From: Calothrix brevissima NIES-22
GTDB taxonomy: Bacteria; Cyanobacteriota; Cyanobacteriia; Cyanobacteriales; Nostocaceae
Direction of reading: 5' to 3'
Assembly: GCF_002367995.1 (NCBI RefSeq)
Contig: NZ_AP018207.1
Location: 1,054,001-1,118,000, forward strand
Length of the DNA: 64,000 nt
The position numbers and the translations under genes were made by a program. Shown piece by piece: positions 1 through 8,942 of the stretch; the first letter of the stretch is position 1, and every line of letters begins with the position of its first letter. Below the pieces are notes generated by a model that was given only the letters and a program-made list of their open reading frames with translations, was not told the DNA's origin and ran no database searches.

Positions 1-380
1 TAATTCGCAAAGTTCACGAAGCGCAAATCAACGGCGTCAAGCAACTTCCTGTATGGGGTGATGGTAGTCCTACCCGTGAATTTCTCTATTCTGAAGATGC
101 GGCGAGGGGAATTGTTATGGGTACTCAGTTTTACAACGAAGCTGCACCGATGAATTTGGGAACAGGTTCTGAAATCTCCATTCGCGATTTAATTAATTTA
201 ATTTGTGAATTGATGGAATTTACAGGTGAAATTGTCTGGGAAACAGATAAACCTAATGGACAGCCTCGCCGTTGTTTGGATACTGAACGAGCAAAGCAAG
301 CTTTTAATTTTACTGCTCAGGTTAGCTTTCAGCAGGGGCTAAAGAATACTATTGAGTGGTATCGGCAACATGCCGTCTAA
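1..380 (+). CDS. fcl: GDP-L-fucose synthase, C-terminal part (cut by window start)
   Basis: The reading frame is open from the first base (codons begin at position 3) to the TAA at 378-380, giving about 125 residues. The visible part runs from RKVHEAQ through GDGSPTREFLYSEDAA to a tail ending IEWYRQHAV. This matches the C-terminal substrate-binding half of GDP-4-keto-6-deoxymannose epimerase/reductase, a short-chain dehydrogenase that makes GDP-L-fucose for surface polysaccharides. The Rossmann domain and the catalytic Tyr-Lys pair lie upstream of the window. An internal ATG at 117 is not the start, because the family similarity continues upstream of it. The next gene is convergent. Confidence 0.85.
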   Translation, partial: IRKVHEAQINGVKQLPVWGDGSPTREFLYSEDAARGIVMGTQFYNEAAPMNLGTGSEISIRDLINLICELMEFTGEIVWETDKPNGQPRRCLDTERAKQAFNFTAQVSFQQGLKNTIEWYRQHAV

Positions 381-556
381 ATAAATGGGAGTGGATGAGC
401 AGGATTTTGACTTTTTGACTAACCTCTCTTCGTTTGGGAGAGAGGTTGAATATTTAATGTACTTCCAGAAAATAAACTATCCCAATTTCTCAGAGAAGAT
501 ATGTTTATTTTCCCCCTGCATACACAGTTATAGTATATCTTTTTAGTTGAAAGTCC

Positions 557-2143
557 CTAATGGGCAGCTGCACCACCTGTAGGCTTGACTTTTTTAATAA
601 AAATAATCGCCAGACCGCTTAATAATAAAGCAATGGCAATAAAGTGAAAACAATCATTAAAAGCCATGACAAAGGCTTCGCGACGGACAATATTAGATAT
701 AGATGCGATCGCCTGATTTTGCGCTGTACTCAAATCCGCGCCTCGACTGATAAAATATTGGGTCATTTGGTCGATACGCTGTTGAGTTTCGGGATTATAT
801 AAAGATACGCTATCACCTAATCGATTCGAGTGAAATTGCTCTCGATTAGTTAATAAAGTCGCTAACGCCGCAATCCCTAAAGAACCTCCCATATTCCGCA
901 TCATATTAAATAAACCGCTTGCCGAACCCGCTTCTTTAGGATTCAATCCTGCCGTAGCGATAGTAGTTAGAGGTACCATAATTAATGGTTGTCCCATCGC
1001 CCTGACTAATTGCGACCATCTTAATTGATCTAATCCTGTTTGAGATGTCATTCCTGCATTCATAAAAGCACTGATGGCAAATAGAGAAACTCCTACAGCC
1101 ACCATAAACCGCACATCAATGCGTTGCATTAATTTAGGAATAAAAGGAATAATAAATAATTGGGGAATCCCTGCCCAAATTAACACTTCACCAATTTGTA
1201 GAGCATTATATTTTTGAATTTGGGCGAGATATAAAGGTAAAATATAAATCGAACCATATAATCCCACACCCAGGGAAATATTAATAATACTCGCTAAACC
1301 AAAATTTCGCTTCAGCACCAATCTTAAATTAATAAACGGTTGCTTGCGAGTTAATTCTATGATTAAAAATAAACTGATAAAAATTACCGCTATTACACTT
1401 AAGCGGACAATTAAAGCTGAACTAAACCAATCTTTCCGGCTACCTTCTTCTAATACAACTTGTAGGGAACCTAAGCCAATCGCCATTGAAATAATTCCCC
1501 ACCAATCGCCTTGTTTTAGCAGTTGTAATTGCAGTTTATCTTGTTTAATGCCATACCATACGCCAGTCAGCATTAATATACCGGGAAATAAATTGATATA
1601 AAAGCTATATTGCCAACTAAAATTTTCTGTTAACCAACCGCCTAATGTGGGGCCAATAGAGGGTGCGAAAACTGCGGTAATTCCAAATGCAGCTAATCCT
1701 ACTGCTTGCTTAGAGGGGGGTAAAGTTGTGAGTACAACTGTCATGGCTGAAGGAATTAAAACCCCACCAGTAAACCCTTGTAAAGCGCGGAAGACAATCA
1801 TAGAGTTGAGATTCCACGCCCAAGCACAACAGATAGAAAAAAAGATAAATAATACTGTATTAACTAATAGATAACGTCGTAAAGAAAACACCCGCGAAAG
1901 CCAACCTGTCAGAGGGATAACGACAATTTCTGCAACTAGATAAGCTGTAGAAATCCAGGAACCTTCTTCTAAAGTTGCACCTAAACTAGCTTGAATTTCT
2001 TGTAATGAAGCGTTGGTAATTTGAATATCTAAAACCGCCATGAATGCACCAAGCATACTGGCTAATACACCAATCCAAGTTCTGAGAGGGATATTTTCTG
2101 GGGGGCGGGAAGTATGCTGCTGGATCGTGCCAGTATTAGCCAT
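557..2143 (-). CDS. MFS drug exporter, DHA2/EmrB-QacA family (14 TM)
   Basis: A proton-driven inner-membrane exporter of 528 residues, the usual size for the 14-helix DHA2 group. Family motifs are visible: LDIQITNAS in helix 1 (about residues 38-46), loop motif GWLSRVFSLRR (80-90), and the antiporter motif C stretch ending GPTLGGWL (about 154-170). EmrB-type pumps work with an EmrA/HlyD adaptor and a TolC channel, and an adaptor of that kind lies on the same strand at 4156-5652. The start has no long extension. Substrate cannot be told from sequence. It is the last gene of a minus-strand export block whose first member is a MarR regulator. Confidence 0.93.
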   Translation of the reverse strand: MANTGTIQQHTSRPPENIPLRTWIGVLASMLGAFMAVLDIQITNASLQEIQASLGATLEEGSWISTAYLVAEIVVIPLTGWLSRVFSLRRYLLVNTVLFIFFSICCAWAWNLNSMIVFRALQGFTGGVLIPSAMTVVLTTLPPSKQAVGLAAFGITAVFAPSIGPTLGGWLTENFSWQYSFYINLFPGILMLTGVWYGIKQDKLQLQLLKQGDWWGIISMAIGLGSLQVVLEEGSRKDWFSSALIVRLSVIAVIFISLFLIIELTRKQPFINLRLVLKRNFGLASIINISLGVGLYGSIYILPLYLAQIQKYNALQIGEVLIWAGIPQLFIIPFIPKLMQRIDVRFMVAVGVSLFAISAFMNAGMTSQTGLDQLRWSQLVRAMGQPLIMVPLTTIATAGLNPKEAGSASGLFNMMRNMGGSLGIAALATLLTNREQFHSNRLGDSVSLYNPETQQRIDQMTQYFISRGADLSTAQNQAIASISNIVRREAFVMAFNDCFHFIAIALLLSGLAIIFIKKVKPTGGAAAH

Positions 2144-2255
2144 AAAATTGCTCCAGTTTTAGGTAAGAAGCGAAGAAAGAATTCTCTTAAATTAGACGGT
2201 AGGAGTTAGGAATTTAATGCGGTGAGCGTTGCTAAACTTACTGAAGTTGAAGTAT

Positions 2256-3527
2256 TTATCTAGAATGATTTACAGGTTTTAAAAGTCCTTTTTTCTCATA
2301 AACAGGTATCACTAATTCCCTTAGTGCCGGGAGTTGCTTACCAAAAATTATTGAGCCAAAAATACAAGCTATGCCATCAATCATTAAGGTATTAGGTGCA
2401 CCAATATGACTGGCTAAAAAACCTCCTAATAAATTACCTAGAGGAATCATACCTAGAAATGACATTGTATACAAGCTCATTAATCTACCGCGCTTGTCTT
2501 CTTCTACGATTGTTTGTAAAAATGTGTTACTAGCCGCAATTTGGAGAATTGTTCCCAAGCCGACAAATAACATTGTGAATAAAGAAAGCGGTAAAAATCG
2601 AGAAATAGAAAAAGCTATTAAACCAACTCCGAGAATTGCTGGTGCGATCGCAATTAATTTACCAATGCCTAATATAGTTTGTCTCGTAGCTAGATAAATT
2701 CCCCCTGATAAAGCGCCAACTCCAGAAGCAGCCATCAAAAATCCTAATGTTTCGGCACCGCCTTTGAGAATTTCTTCAGCAAATATGGGCACTAAAATAG
2801 TATTTTGTAATCCCATTAAGCTAACTAAAGTTGATAGTAATAAAATTGCTCTGATTGGTGGAAAGCTAAAAGCATAGACAAATCCCTCTTTAACTTTTTG
2901 TAGAGGATTGCCATTATTTACTGGTATTTGCCAAGGTTTAATTGTCATTGCTAATAAGGCAGCAATCACAGCAATATAGCTTAAACCATCAATGAGAAAA
3001 CAATAAGCAGCGCCAATCCTGGCAATAATTAAACCACCAATCGCCGGGCCAATTAATCGCGCCCCGTTAATCATAGTTGAATTAATAGCGATCGCATTAG
3101 CTAAATCTTCGCGCCGTTCCACTAGTTCTGGTACAAAAGCTTGTCTGGCTGGTGCATCTAAGGCGTTAATAAATCCCTGGAATAAGCTCAAAGCAATAAT
3201 ATGCCATACCTGAATCACACCCGTTAGCGCCAGCGCCGCCAATGCTAAGGACTGAATCATCGCCATAACTTGGGTAAAAATTAAGGTACGATAGCGCGAA
3301 AAGCGATCTACAAAAACACCCCCAAAGGGAGCAAGAAAGAAACTAGGAATTTGGCTAGTAAATCCCACAACTCCTAAGAGTAATGGTGAGTTTGTTAAGC
3401 TATAAACTAGCCAAATTGTAGCTAGTTGAGTCATCCAAGTCCCAATCAGAGAAATACCTTGTCCGGCAAAAAACAAGCGGTAATTTTTGGATTTTAATGC
3501 AGGTAGAAGCAGCTGAATTTTAGGCAT
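2256..3527 (-). CDS. MFS exporter of the MFS_3 (EntS-like) type
   Basis: This 423-residue, 12-helix transporter begins PKIQLLLPALKSKNYRLFFAGQ, the typical opening of MFS_3 proteins. The loop motif GGVFVDRFSRYRT follows helix 2. Relatives export siderophores, macrolides or other small molecules. It lies 112 bp upstream of the DHA2 pump in the same direction, so the two may be co-transcribed. The gap to the HlyD adaptor gene upstream is 628 bp. A perfect 20-bp palindrome (3549-3568, AGACGCGATTAATCGCGTCT) sits just upstream of the start; it resembles dispersed cyanobacterial palindromes and also occurs in degenerate form at 26455-26478. Substrate unknown. Confidence 0.9.
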   Translation of the reverse strand: MPKIQLLLPALKSKNYRLFFAGQGISLIGTWMTQLATIWLVYSLTNSPLLLGVVGFTSQIPSFFLAPFGGVFVDRFSRYRTLIFTQVMAMIQSLALAALALTGVIQVWHIIALSLFQGFINALDAPARQAFVPELVERREDLANAIAINSTMINGARLIGPAIGGLIIARIGAAYCFLIDGLSYIAVIAALLAMTIKPWQIPVNNGNPLQKVKEGFVYAFSFPPIRAILLLSTLVSLMGLQNTILVPIFAEEILKGGAETLGFLMAASGVGALSGGIYLATRQTILGIGKLIAIAPAILGVGLIAFSISRFLPLSLFTMLFVGLGTILQIAASNTFLQTIVEEDKRGRLMSLYTMSFLGMIPLGNLLGGFLASHIGAPNTLMIDGIACIFGSIIFGKQLPALRELVIPVYEKKGLLKPVNHSR

Positions 3528-4155
3528 TATTTAAGGGTTAGTTGTTAGAGACGCGATTAATCGCGTCTGTACAAGAGTCAATGGTCATGGGTCAATGGTC
3601 AATAGTTCAGGATTATGAATTTTGAGACTGTGGACTATTGACTGTGGACTATTGACCAATAATTTACCTTAAACAGCAAGAAGGCTCACACTGTACCCGT
3701 ACCCAGGTCAGTGTTGAGATGAATTGCGCGTGAGTTGAGGAGTGTGGTCTGACCATATTTGGCAAGTGCGAAAACCGGTCAGACCACAACGACGAAACGA
3801 GCAAAATATTGATTGAATCACGCCTTTTTGATAAGATTAACTTGGTCGATGACCCACTCGACTGTATGGAACAGAAAGGCTAACTTCAAAGTAGTAAGAC
3901 TTGCCGCAGCAACATCAGAGATCGGGGAAAGAACATTTCTAGATGGTATGCCATTGCAGTAAATCCGAGGAATGTTGTACGAACAAAAATTAAACTGCCT
4001 ATGGAAGATGGGCGGCTGCCTGGGTTCTCCCTTGAGGAGATAAAGGTCGCAAGACCAGAGACGCTGTGTAAGACCAAATTAAACATGAGTTTAACGAGGC
4101 AACGGCGAATGAGACGGGAAGCCTACTGTGTACGCGAAGCGTCACTGTAGGTACT
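3528..4155. other. 628-bp stretch without a confident gene
   Basis: It holds the 20-bp palindrome at 3549-3568, heptamer repeats of the GGTCAAT/GACTATT type (about 3578-3662), a strong inverted repeat at 3744-3787, and a near palindrome at about 4122-4150. On the plus strand a frame without a good start stays open from about 3892 to 4150 (RWYAIAVNPRNVVRTKI and onward). I do not recognise its product. The minus-strand frame across the same bases looks like chance. This may be the remains of a lost gene or element. Confidence 0.5.
3744..3787. repeat. Perfect 11-bp inverted repeat with 22-nt loop
   Basis: GTGGTCTGACC at 3744-3754 is the exact reverse complement of GGTCAGACCAC at 3777-3787. There is no T-run after either arm, so a simple intrinsic terminator is unlikely. 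It could be a folded RNA element, a transposon end or a regulator site. No adjacent gene explains it. Confidence 0.7.
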
Positions 4156-5652
4156 TCACTTAACCTCTACAGTAACTTCTGCAGACATCCCTGGCGTAAT
4201 CCGTGAGTCATATCCTTGAATACTCTTTTGGTCTAAAATTACTTTGACAGGAATCCGTTGGACGATTTTGGTAAAGTTACCAGTGGCGTTATCTGGCGGT
4301 AATAAGGCGAATTGTGCGCCAGAAGCGGGTGAAATACTATCAACTCGACCTGTAAACGGGTGATTCGGAAAAGCATCCAGCTTGACTTCTACTGGCTGTC
4401 CGGGTTGCATTTTATTCAATTGGGTTTCTTTAAAGTTGGCTACTACCCAATAGCCGTTATCAACGATCGCCATTAGCGGTGTCCCGACTTGTACCCGGTT
4501 ACCAACTTCAACATTTTTCCTGCCTACTCGTCCGGCACTGGGAGCGGTAATATTTGTGTAAGAAAGCTGTAACTGCGCATCTTTTAACGATGCTTCAGCT
4601 TGCGCGATCGCGGCTTTGGCTGCTTCGTACTGGCTTTGTTTAACTGCGGTATCTTGTCCGGTAGCGGTGGCTTGTTGCAATCCGCCCTTCGATGCAGCAA
4701 GTTTGGCTTGGGCGCTGGTGACACCTTCTTGTGCTTGCGCTAGTTGGGATTGGGCTTTAGCTACACCCACTTTCGCCGCAGCTAACCTCGCTTGGGCTTG
4801 TTCGACTCCCTGAACCGCCGCATTTTTCTGTGCTACAGCTACATCATAGGCGGCTTTGGCTGTATCTAGTTGCTGACGGGCAATTGCGCCTTCTTTAAAT
4901 AAGCTGTTGTAACGGTTGTAATCTGTTTGGGCTTTTGCCAAATTCGCATTTGCCTGGGCGACTTGGGCTTGGGCGGCGGGTATTCCGGCTTGCGCTAGTT
5001 GTACCTCCGCTTGGGCGGCGGGTATCCCGGCTTGTGCTTCTCTGACTGCGGCTTGGGCTGTGGATATTGCAGCTACTGCACTGCTGACATCTCCCTGCGC
5101 CTGAGTTGTTTTACCAGTAGAGGTTTGCGAAGCTAATAAAATATTTGCTTGGGCGGCTTCCGCTTGACTGCGCGCAGTTTGTAGCGCCGCTTGCGCTTGC
5201 TGGACTTTACTTTGATAATCTTGGGGATCGAGTTTTACTAGTAACTGTCCTGGTTGCACTAGCTGGTTATCATTCACTAGTACCTGGCTCACAGTTCCAG
5301 GAATGCGGCTAGCAACTTGGTGAATATTGCCCACCACTGTAGCGTTATCTGTAGATTCGTGAGCCGAAGCATATTGCCAATAGTGATATCCAAAACCACC
5401 AGCCGCGATCGCGCCAACACCTAAGCCAGCTAAAATTAAGCCGATTGGTTTTTTGCGTTTTTTCTCAGCTTTTTTCTCTGTTTCTAGCTCTGGCTGCTGT
5501 TCTGTGGGAGCTTCGGGAGTTATAACTGTTGCTTTTGGACTAGCTTCTGGACTAGCGGTAACAGCTTCCAAACTCTCTATATCAGTAATTAGTTCTGGCT
5601 CGATCACAGAAGTACTGCTTTTTTTGTATCCGTTACCAGTAGTAGCGCCCAT
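4156..5652 (-). CDS. HlyD/EmrA-type membrane fusion adaptor
   Basis: A periplasmic adaptor of 498 residues. An N-terminal cytoplasmic stretch of about 65 charged and Pro-rich residues is followed by one membrane helix (about 70-90). A lipoyl-like half follows (VGNIHQVASRIPGTVSQV, about 107-124), then a very long Ala/Gln-rich coiled coil with repeats such as AGIPAAQAEVQLAQ. After it come the second lipoyl half and beta-barrel domain (GRVGRKNVEVGNRVQVGTPL, DNGYWVVANFKETQL). The coiled coil is longer than in E. coli EmrA. It probably bridges the DHA2 pump at 557-2143 to a TolC-type channel. Two copies of the motif shared with the marR promoter lie 41-102 bp upstream of its start, which suggests MarR control. 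Confidence 0.92.
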   Translation of the reverse strand: MGATTGNGYKKSSTSVIEPELITDIESLEAVTASPEASPKATVITPEAPTEQQPELETEKKAEKKRKKPIGLILAGLGVGAIAAGGFGYHYWQYASAHESTDNATVVGNIHQVASRIPGTVSQVLVNDNQLVQPGQLLVKLDPQDYQSKVQQAQAALQTARSQAEAAQANILLASQTSTGKTTQAQGDVSSAVAAISTAQAAVREAQAGIPAAQAEVQLAQAGIPAAQAQVAQANANLAKAQTDYNRYNSLFKEGAIARQQLDTAKAAYDVAVAQKNAAVQGVEQAQARLAAAKVGVAKAQSQLAQAQEGVTSAQAKLAASKGGLQQATATGQDTAVKQSQYEAAKAAIAQAEASLKDAQLQLSYTNITAPSAGRVGRKNVEVGNRVQVGTPLMAIVDNGYWVVANFKETQLNKMQPGQPVEVKLDAFPNHPFTGRVDSISPASGAQFALLPPDNATGNFTKIVQRIPVKVILDQKSIQGYDSRITPGMSAEVTVEVK

Positions 5653-5692
5653 AATTGTTAACTCCCCTAACTCAATGATTGAATGATTTTAT

Positions 5693-5754
5693 TTAGTGTG
5701 CGTAATATTCGCTGACTGGCTTTTATATATCGTTCCCTTCGTGTGCGTATTATT
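5693..5754 (-). promoter_or_regulatory. Two copies of a candidate MarR operator upstream of the HlyD gene
   Basis: TTAGTGTGCGTAATATT (5693-5709) and TTCGTGTGCGTATTATT (5738-5754) share the core GTGTGCGTA. The same core occurs once more directly upstream of the marR start (7106-7122) and was not noticed elsewhere in the window. Sequence identity is seen directly; regulator binding is inferred from position. Confidence 0.6.
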
Positions 5755-5843
5755 ATTATGCAAAACAAAAATTTACAGTACTTCACCCAATTGGGCGATT
5801 GTTGCTGACTCTTAAGTAAGAGTCTTTACTTCTGTGAGGTGCT

Positions 5844-6290
5844 TTACGGTGTTATGGTTGTGGGGTGAACAGCAGTAATCTCAGAATAACGGGCAAAATC
5901 GCTGACATTAAATGTCAAAATGTGAGTTAACCCATGCACCAACATTGCCGCAACCAATCTTGTATCATGTACTTTAACTCCTGATACCCTATAGTCCACA
6001 ATTAAACGCCGCCATTGTGTATGAACTGCTGCACTATCAGGTAAAAAAGTAAAATAGCGCTCTATGACTTGCGCTCGCAGATCTGTCTCCTCAATTGATA
6101 AGCCCAAACCGCTCCTGGCTGTTGTCGGCCGCGTACATACATTCCAAAATTCTCCTAGAATTTGTGATGTGTAACAAATTTCTTCTCCCTTTTGCAGTAA
6201 AGAGTAGATAGCATCACGAACGAGAATATGATTGGGATCTGAAGGTAAGACAAACCGTAACAGGATATTGGTATCTGCCATGAATAGCAT
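5844..6290 (-). CDS. PIN-domain ribonuclease toxin (VapC-like)
   Basis: A 148-residue PIN-fold protein. The expected acidic residues are visible at D6 (ADTNILLRF), E47 (LGEFWNV), D109 (VHDTRLVAA) and D131 (NVSDFARY). These bind the metal ions used for RNA cleavage. Its ATG overlaps the stop of the upstream antitoxin gene by one base (TGATG), so the two are translationally coupled. As a family, VapC toxins cut tRNA or rRNA when the labile antitoxin is lost. The pair sits between the MarR gene and the transport genes but has no evident link to export. Confidence 0.88.
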   Translation of the reverse strand: MLFMADTNILLRFVLPSDPNHILVRDAIYSLLQKGEEICYTSQILGEFWNVCTRPTTARSGLGLSIEETDLRAQVIERYFTFLPDSAAVHTQWRRLIVDYRVSGVKVHDTRLVAAMLVHGLTHILTFNVSDFARYSEITAVHPTTITP

Positions 6291-6601
6291 CAGTCATGAT
6301 TCCCATAAATGCTTTCACGACTAAATGCTTCTGGTGGTAAAACTGGTATTTTTTCTGCTCCCTGAACTAATAATTTCATGTCGGCTTCCCATTGTTGTGG
6401 ATTAAAAGTACCCTTTGTAACCAGTTGTGCAAATGAGTATTTTTGTTCTTGTGATGTGCCAAATATATCTCTTTGGATTAAATCGCGGATATATGCTGCT
6501 CTGTCGCCGCCAAATTGTCTGACTCGCTCGTCAATCAGCTGTAGTAGGGGTTCGCTGATTCCAGTCACCTCAATTTTGTTACTTTCCATGTTGTTTTTCA
6601 C
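6290..6601 (-). CDS. Antitoxin partner of the PIN toxin (ribbon-helix-helix-like)
   Basis: A 103-residue protein. The N-terminal segment IEVTGISEPLLQLIDERVRQ followed by DRAAYIRDLIQRDIF resembles a ribbon-helix-helix DNA-binding fold. The C-terminal half, with GTFNPQQWEADMKLL, would wrap the toxin. It overlaps the PIN gene start by one base and ends 23 bp after the marR stop. Autorepression is usual for such antitoxins. The start ATG at 6601 could be replaced by the Met at residue 5; I kept the first. Confidence 0.75.
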   Translation of the reverse strand: MKNNMESNKIEVTGISEPLLQLIDERVRQFGGDRAAYIRDLIQRDIFGTSQEQKYSFAQLVTKGTFNPQQWEADMKLLVQGAEKIPVLPPEAFSRESIYGNHD

Positions 6602-6624
6602 TTCAGTAATTAGATATTATGGCG

Positions 6625-7092
6625 TCAACCCAAATTCGCGATCGCTCGATTTAATAATTGAGAAAATAATTCTCGCTCGGCAGTGGAAATCCCCATCATG
6701 GCTTGATCGCGCAACTCTGCTGCCAGGGGTGGTAAAACTTTTTCTAATTCCTTACCCGCATCCGTCAACCAAATTCTCCAGATGCGGCGATCGTGAGCAT
6801 CTCGTTCGCGACGTACTAAACCCCGTTCTTCCATCCGATCTAATACGCCTGTTAAAGTCCCGCCTACCTGTTTGAGCTTATCGCCAATACTCGAAGTCGG
6901 TAAGCCATCTTCTTGCCACAAACAGCACAATACTAACCAGTGAAAGGGTGTCAATCCAAAAGGTTCTAGCTTTTCTGTAAACTTGCGAGTCAGCATCTGT
7001 GAGAGTAGCTTAATTCTGTAGCCAATGCTGTATGGTGCCAGAACTTGCTGCCACGACTCCAATATTTCAGAATCTTTAGATATAGACACCAT
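6625..7092 (-). CDS. MarR-family transcriptional regulator
   Basis: A 155-residue winged-helix regulator. The recognition region and wing are visible as LTGVLDRMEERGLVRRERD followed by AHDRRIWRIWLTDAGKEL, the MarR signature. MarR proteins dimerise, bind imperfect palindromes and usually release DNA on binding a small phenolic or toxic compound. It heads a minus-strand block that ends in an EmrA/EmrB-like pump, the classic arrangement of mprA-emrAB. A candidate operator lies 14 bp upstream of the start (7106-7122), with two near-copies upstream of the HlyD gene, consistent with self-regulation and control of the adaptor. Confidence 0.92.
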   Translation of the reverse strand: MVSISKDSEILESWQQVLAPYSIGYRIKLLSQMLTRKFTEKLEPFGLTPFHWLVLCCLWQEDGLPTSSIGDKLKQVGGTLTGVLDRMEERGLVRRERDAHDRRIWRIWLTDAGKELEKVLPPLAAELRDQAMMGISTAERELFSQLLNRAIANLG

Positions 7093-7105
7093 AGCAAATA
7101 ATTAT

Positions 7106-7122
7106 TTAGTGTGCGTACTATT
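7106..7122 (-). promoter_or_regulatory. Candidate MarR operator upstream of marR
   Basis: TTAGTGTGCGTACTATT shares GTGTGCGTA and flanking bases with the two sites at 5693-5709 and 5738-5754. The inner AGTGTGCGTACT is an imperfect palindrome (8 of 12 positions symmetric), the kind of site a MarR dimer could use. Confidence 0.6.
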
Positions 7123-7170
7123 ATTTTAACTAACTAAATTCCAGTTTGCAACAACTGAGTGCCATCCGCC

Positions 7171-8790
7171 TTAAGGTAGGACTTGAATCAGCTGGTACTC
7201 TTGTAGTGTAGCAATAACGCGATAAGGCGTGGATAATTGCTGGTTATCAGCAGATATCCAAGCATAGCTCAATATAGGCACTTGAGAAATAGCCCTAACC
7301 CTAGCAGCAGGTATAGGAGTGTAGAAATTCAGCAATACAGAGTTTTTATCTTCAAATTGAGCAAAATACACCGGATGAGACTGGAGAATAGAGGCGATCG
7401 CAGGCTGTTGGAAAAAAGCCTTAAAATTTGGATTGTAATCACCTAAAAACCCTAAATTACCAGCCATAGCTAAAGTTAGCCAACAGGGAATTAACCAACT
7501 CGCTAACCAATAATTGTTGCTTAAAAACTTTTGTCCAAATCTGTGACGCGCAATCCATATCAAAGGTACTGTTAACCAGCCTAATCCTAAAATTAAACAG
7601 GGAATTGCCCGTTGTTTGAGGTAAGCATCGCCGTAATTTAGAGCCAATATTCCTGCGCACAGCAAGACAATACTGAAAACGCCAAAAGCGTAACTCAAAT
7701 TTCGGGGAAGATATTTCTTCACCTGAGTCTGAGGTGTAAATCCTTGCTGATACATCTTACCCAGCCAATCTAAACCGACAGCCGCTAATAAAGCTATAAA
7801 AGGATATAGACAAAGCGCGTAGTGAGAAAGGCGAGTAGAGAAAATGCTCAGTTCAGTAAATAAAACTATAGGAAAACCGACTACAAGTAACTGGTAGCGA
7901 GGAATCGGACGTTTTATAACTACAGCCATCCCTAAAAGACTGAAAAAAAACCAAGGAAATGATTTTAAAGGAATATTCCAGAAATAAAAGAAAAATCCAT
8001 TATGGTTGCGGTCTTCCGAACCTAGCTCTACCACAAACCCTAGTAATTGTCCAATACTATCATTGCCAAAGCGCAACCAGCTTAACCCCAACCAAACTAA
8101 TGTAGGAATTGAACCCACAACTAAACCTACATAAAACATAGGGTTAAAAAGATGCTGATGACGGCGATGTTCCCCAATTAAATAAGGTAATAAAGCCACC
8201 ATTGGCAGAAAAATTACAAAGCTTCTTAATAAAAAACCTAAACTAAAACTTAAGCCAGCAATAAACAGCCAAAAATAGCTTTTATCTGGAGATAATTCTG
8301 ATTTCAGGAAAGATAAAATCCCTAGCATTACCAATAAAATCGTGGGAATATCAGGAGCGGCTAGCCGACATGATTGTAGCCATAAAAATTCCACACTTAA
8401 AATAATAGCTGTGAGCCATGCTACTTTTTGACTTAATATAATTTTGGCAATTTCGTAGATTGTAAATAGACAAAAAATTCCCGCGATCGCACTGGGAAGT
8501 CGGGCACTAAATTCGCTCACTCCCAACAACCGATAAGCCGTCGCAATTAACCAATAAGAGCCAGGAGTTTTATGATGGGCAGTTCCCCAAGGCGCGATCC
8601 AGTCGCCAGATTCAAACATTTGCCTTGCGCGCCCTGCATAAAAGCCTTCATCATGAGCCATCAGGCTATTTTGCCCAGAATTGCACAATATTAAAGGAAT
8701 CAGCCAAACTAACAAACTCACATAGGGCAATCTAACAAATAAATAGATTGACCGCCATATACTCGGAAATACTCGGGTTTTGTACAACAT
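7171..8790 (-). CDS. ArnT/PMT-like membrane glycosyltransferase (GT83 type)
   Basis: A polytopic membrane enzyme of 539 residues. The N-terminal loop carries HDEGFYAGRARQMFESGDW (about 46-64) and HHKTPGSYWLIA. This is the catalytic Asp-Glu and substrate region of the dolichyl/undecaprenyl-phosphate-sugar glycosyltransferases (ArnT, GT83). About 11-13 hydrophobic helices follow, and a soluble tail of about 90 residues faces the periplasm. It should move a sugar from a lipid carrier onto a lipid, polysaccharide or protein. The acceptor is unknown. The marR gene lies downstream on the same strand but the 78-bp gap carries the marR operator, so it is probably a separate unit. Confidence 0.85.
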   Translation of the reverse strand: MLYKTRVFPSIWRSIYLFVRLPYVSLLVWLIPLILCNSGQNSLMAHDEGFYAGRARQMFESGDWIAPWGTAHHKTPGSYWLIATAYRLLGVSEFSARLPSAIAGIFCLFTIYEIAKIILSQKVAWLTAIILSVEFLWLQSCRLAAPDIPTILLVMLGILSFLKSELSPDKSYFWLFIAGLSFSLGFLLRSFVIFLPMVALLPYLIGEHRRHQHLFNPMFYVGLVVGSIPTLVWLGLSWLRFGNDSIGQLLGFVVELGSEDRNHNGFFFYFWNIPLKSFPWFFFSLLGMAVVIKRPIPRYQLLVVGFPIVLFTELSIFSTRLSHYALCLYPFIALLAAVGLDWLGKMYQQGFTPQTQVKKYLPRNLSYAFGVFSIVLLCAGILALNYGDAYLKQRAIPCLILGLGWLTVPLIWIARHRFGQKFLSNNYWLASWLIPCWLTLAMAGNLGFLGDYNPNFKAFFQQPAIASILQSHPVYFAQFEDKNSVLLNFYTPIPAARVRAISQVPILSYAWISADNQQLSTPYRVIATLQEYQLIQVLP

Positions 8791-8942
8791 TAATTAGTAC
8801 GAATTGAATGTTGCGAGCTAAGTTCATTTAATGGTTAATCTGCCTTTAAAATATGTAAGGCATCATACCAATTACTCGATTTAAATCCTAACTGAAATTA
8901 ATTCAGTTGGCGAAAAAATCCTCCAAAATAAAGATTTAAGTT

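Noticed and set aside
3744-3787. Possible group II intron or retron RNA
   Set aside because: The hairpin is strong but no domain V-like sequence and no reverse transcriptase gene were found nearby.
3886-4086. A 66-codon open frame on the minus strand (FNLVLHSVSGLATF...)
   Set aside because: No ribosome site, no recognisable composition, and the plus strand over the same bases is a longer open frame; most likely chance.
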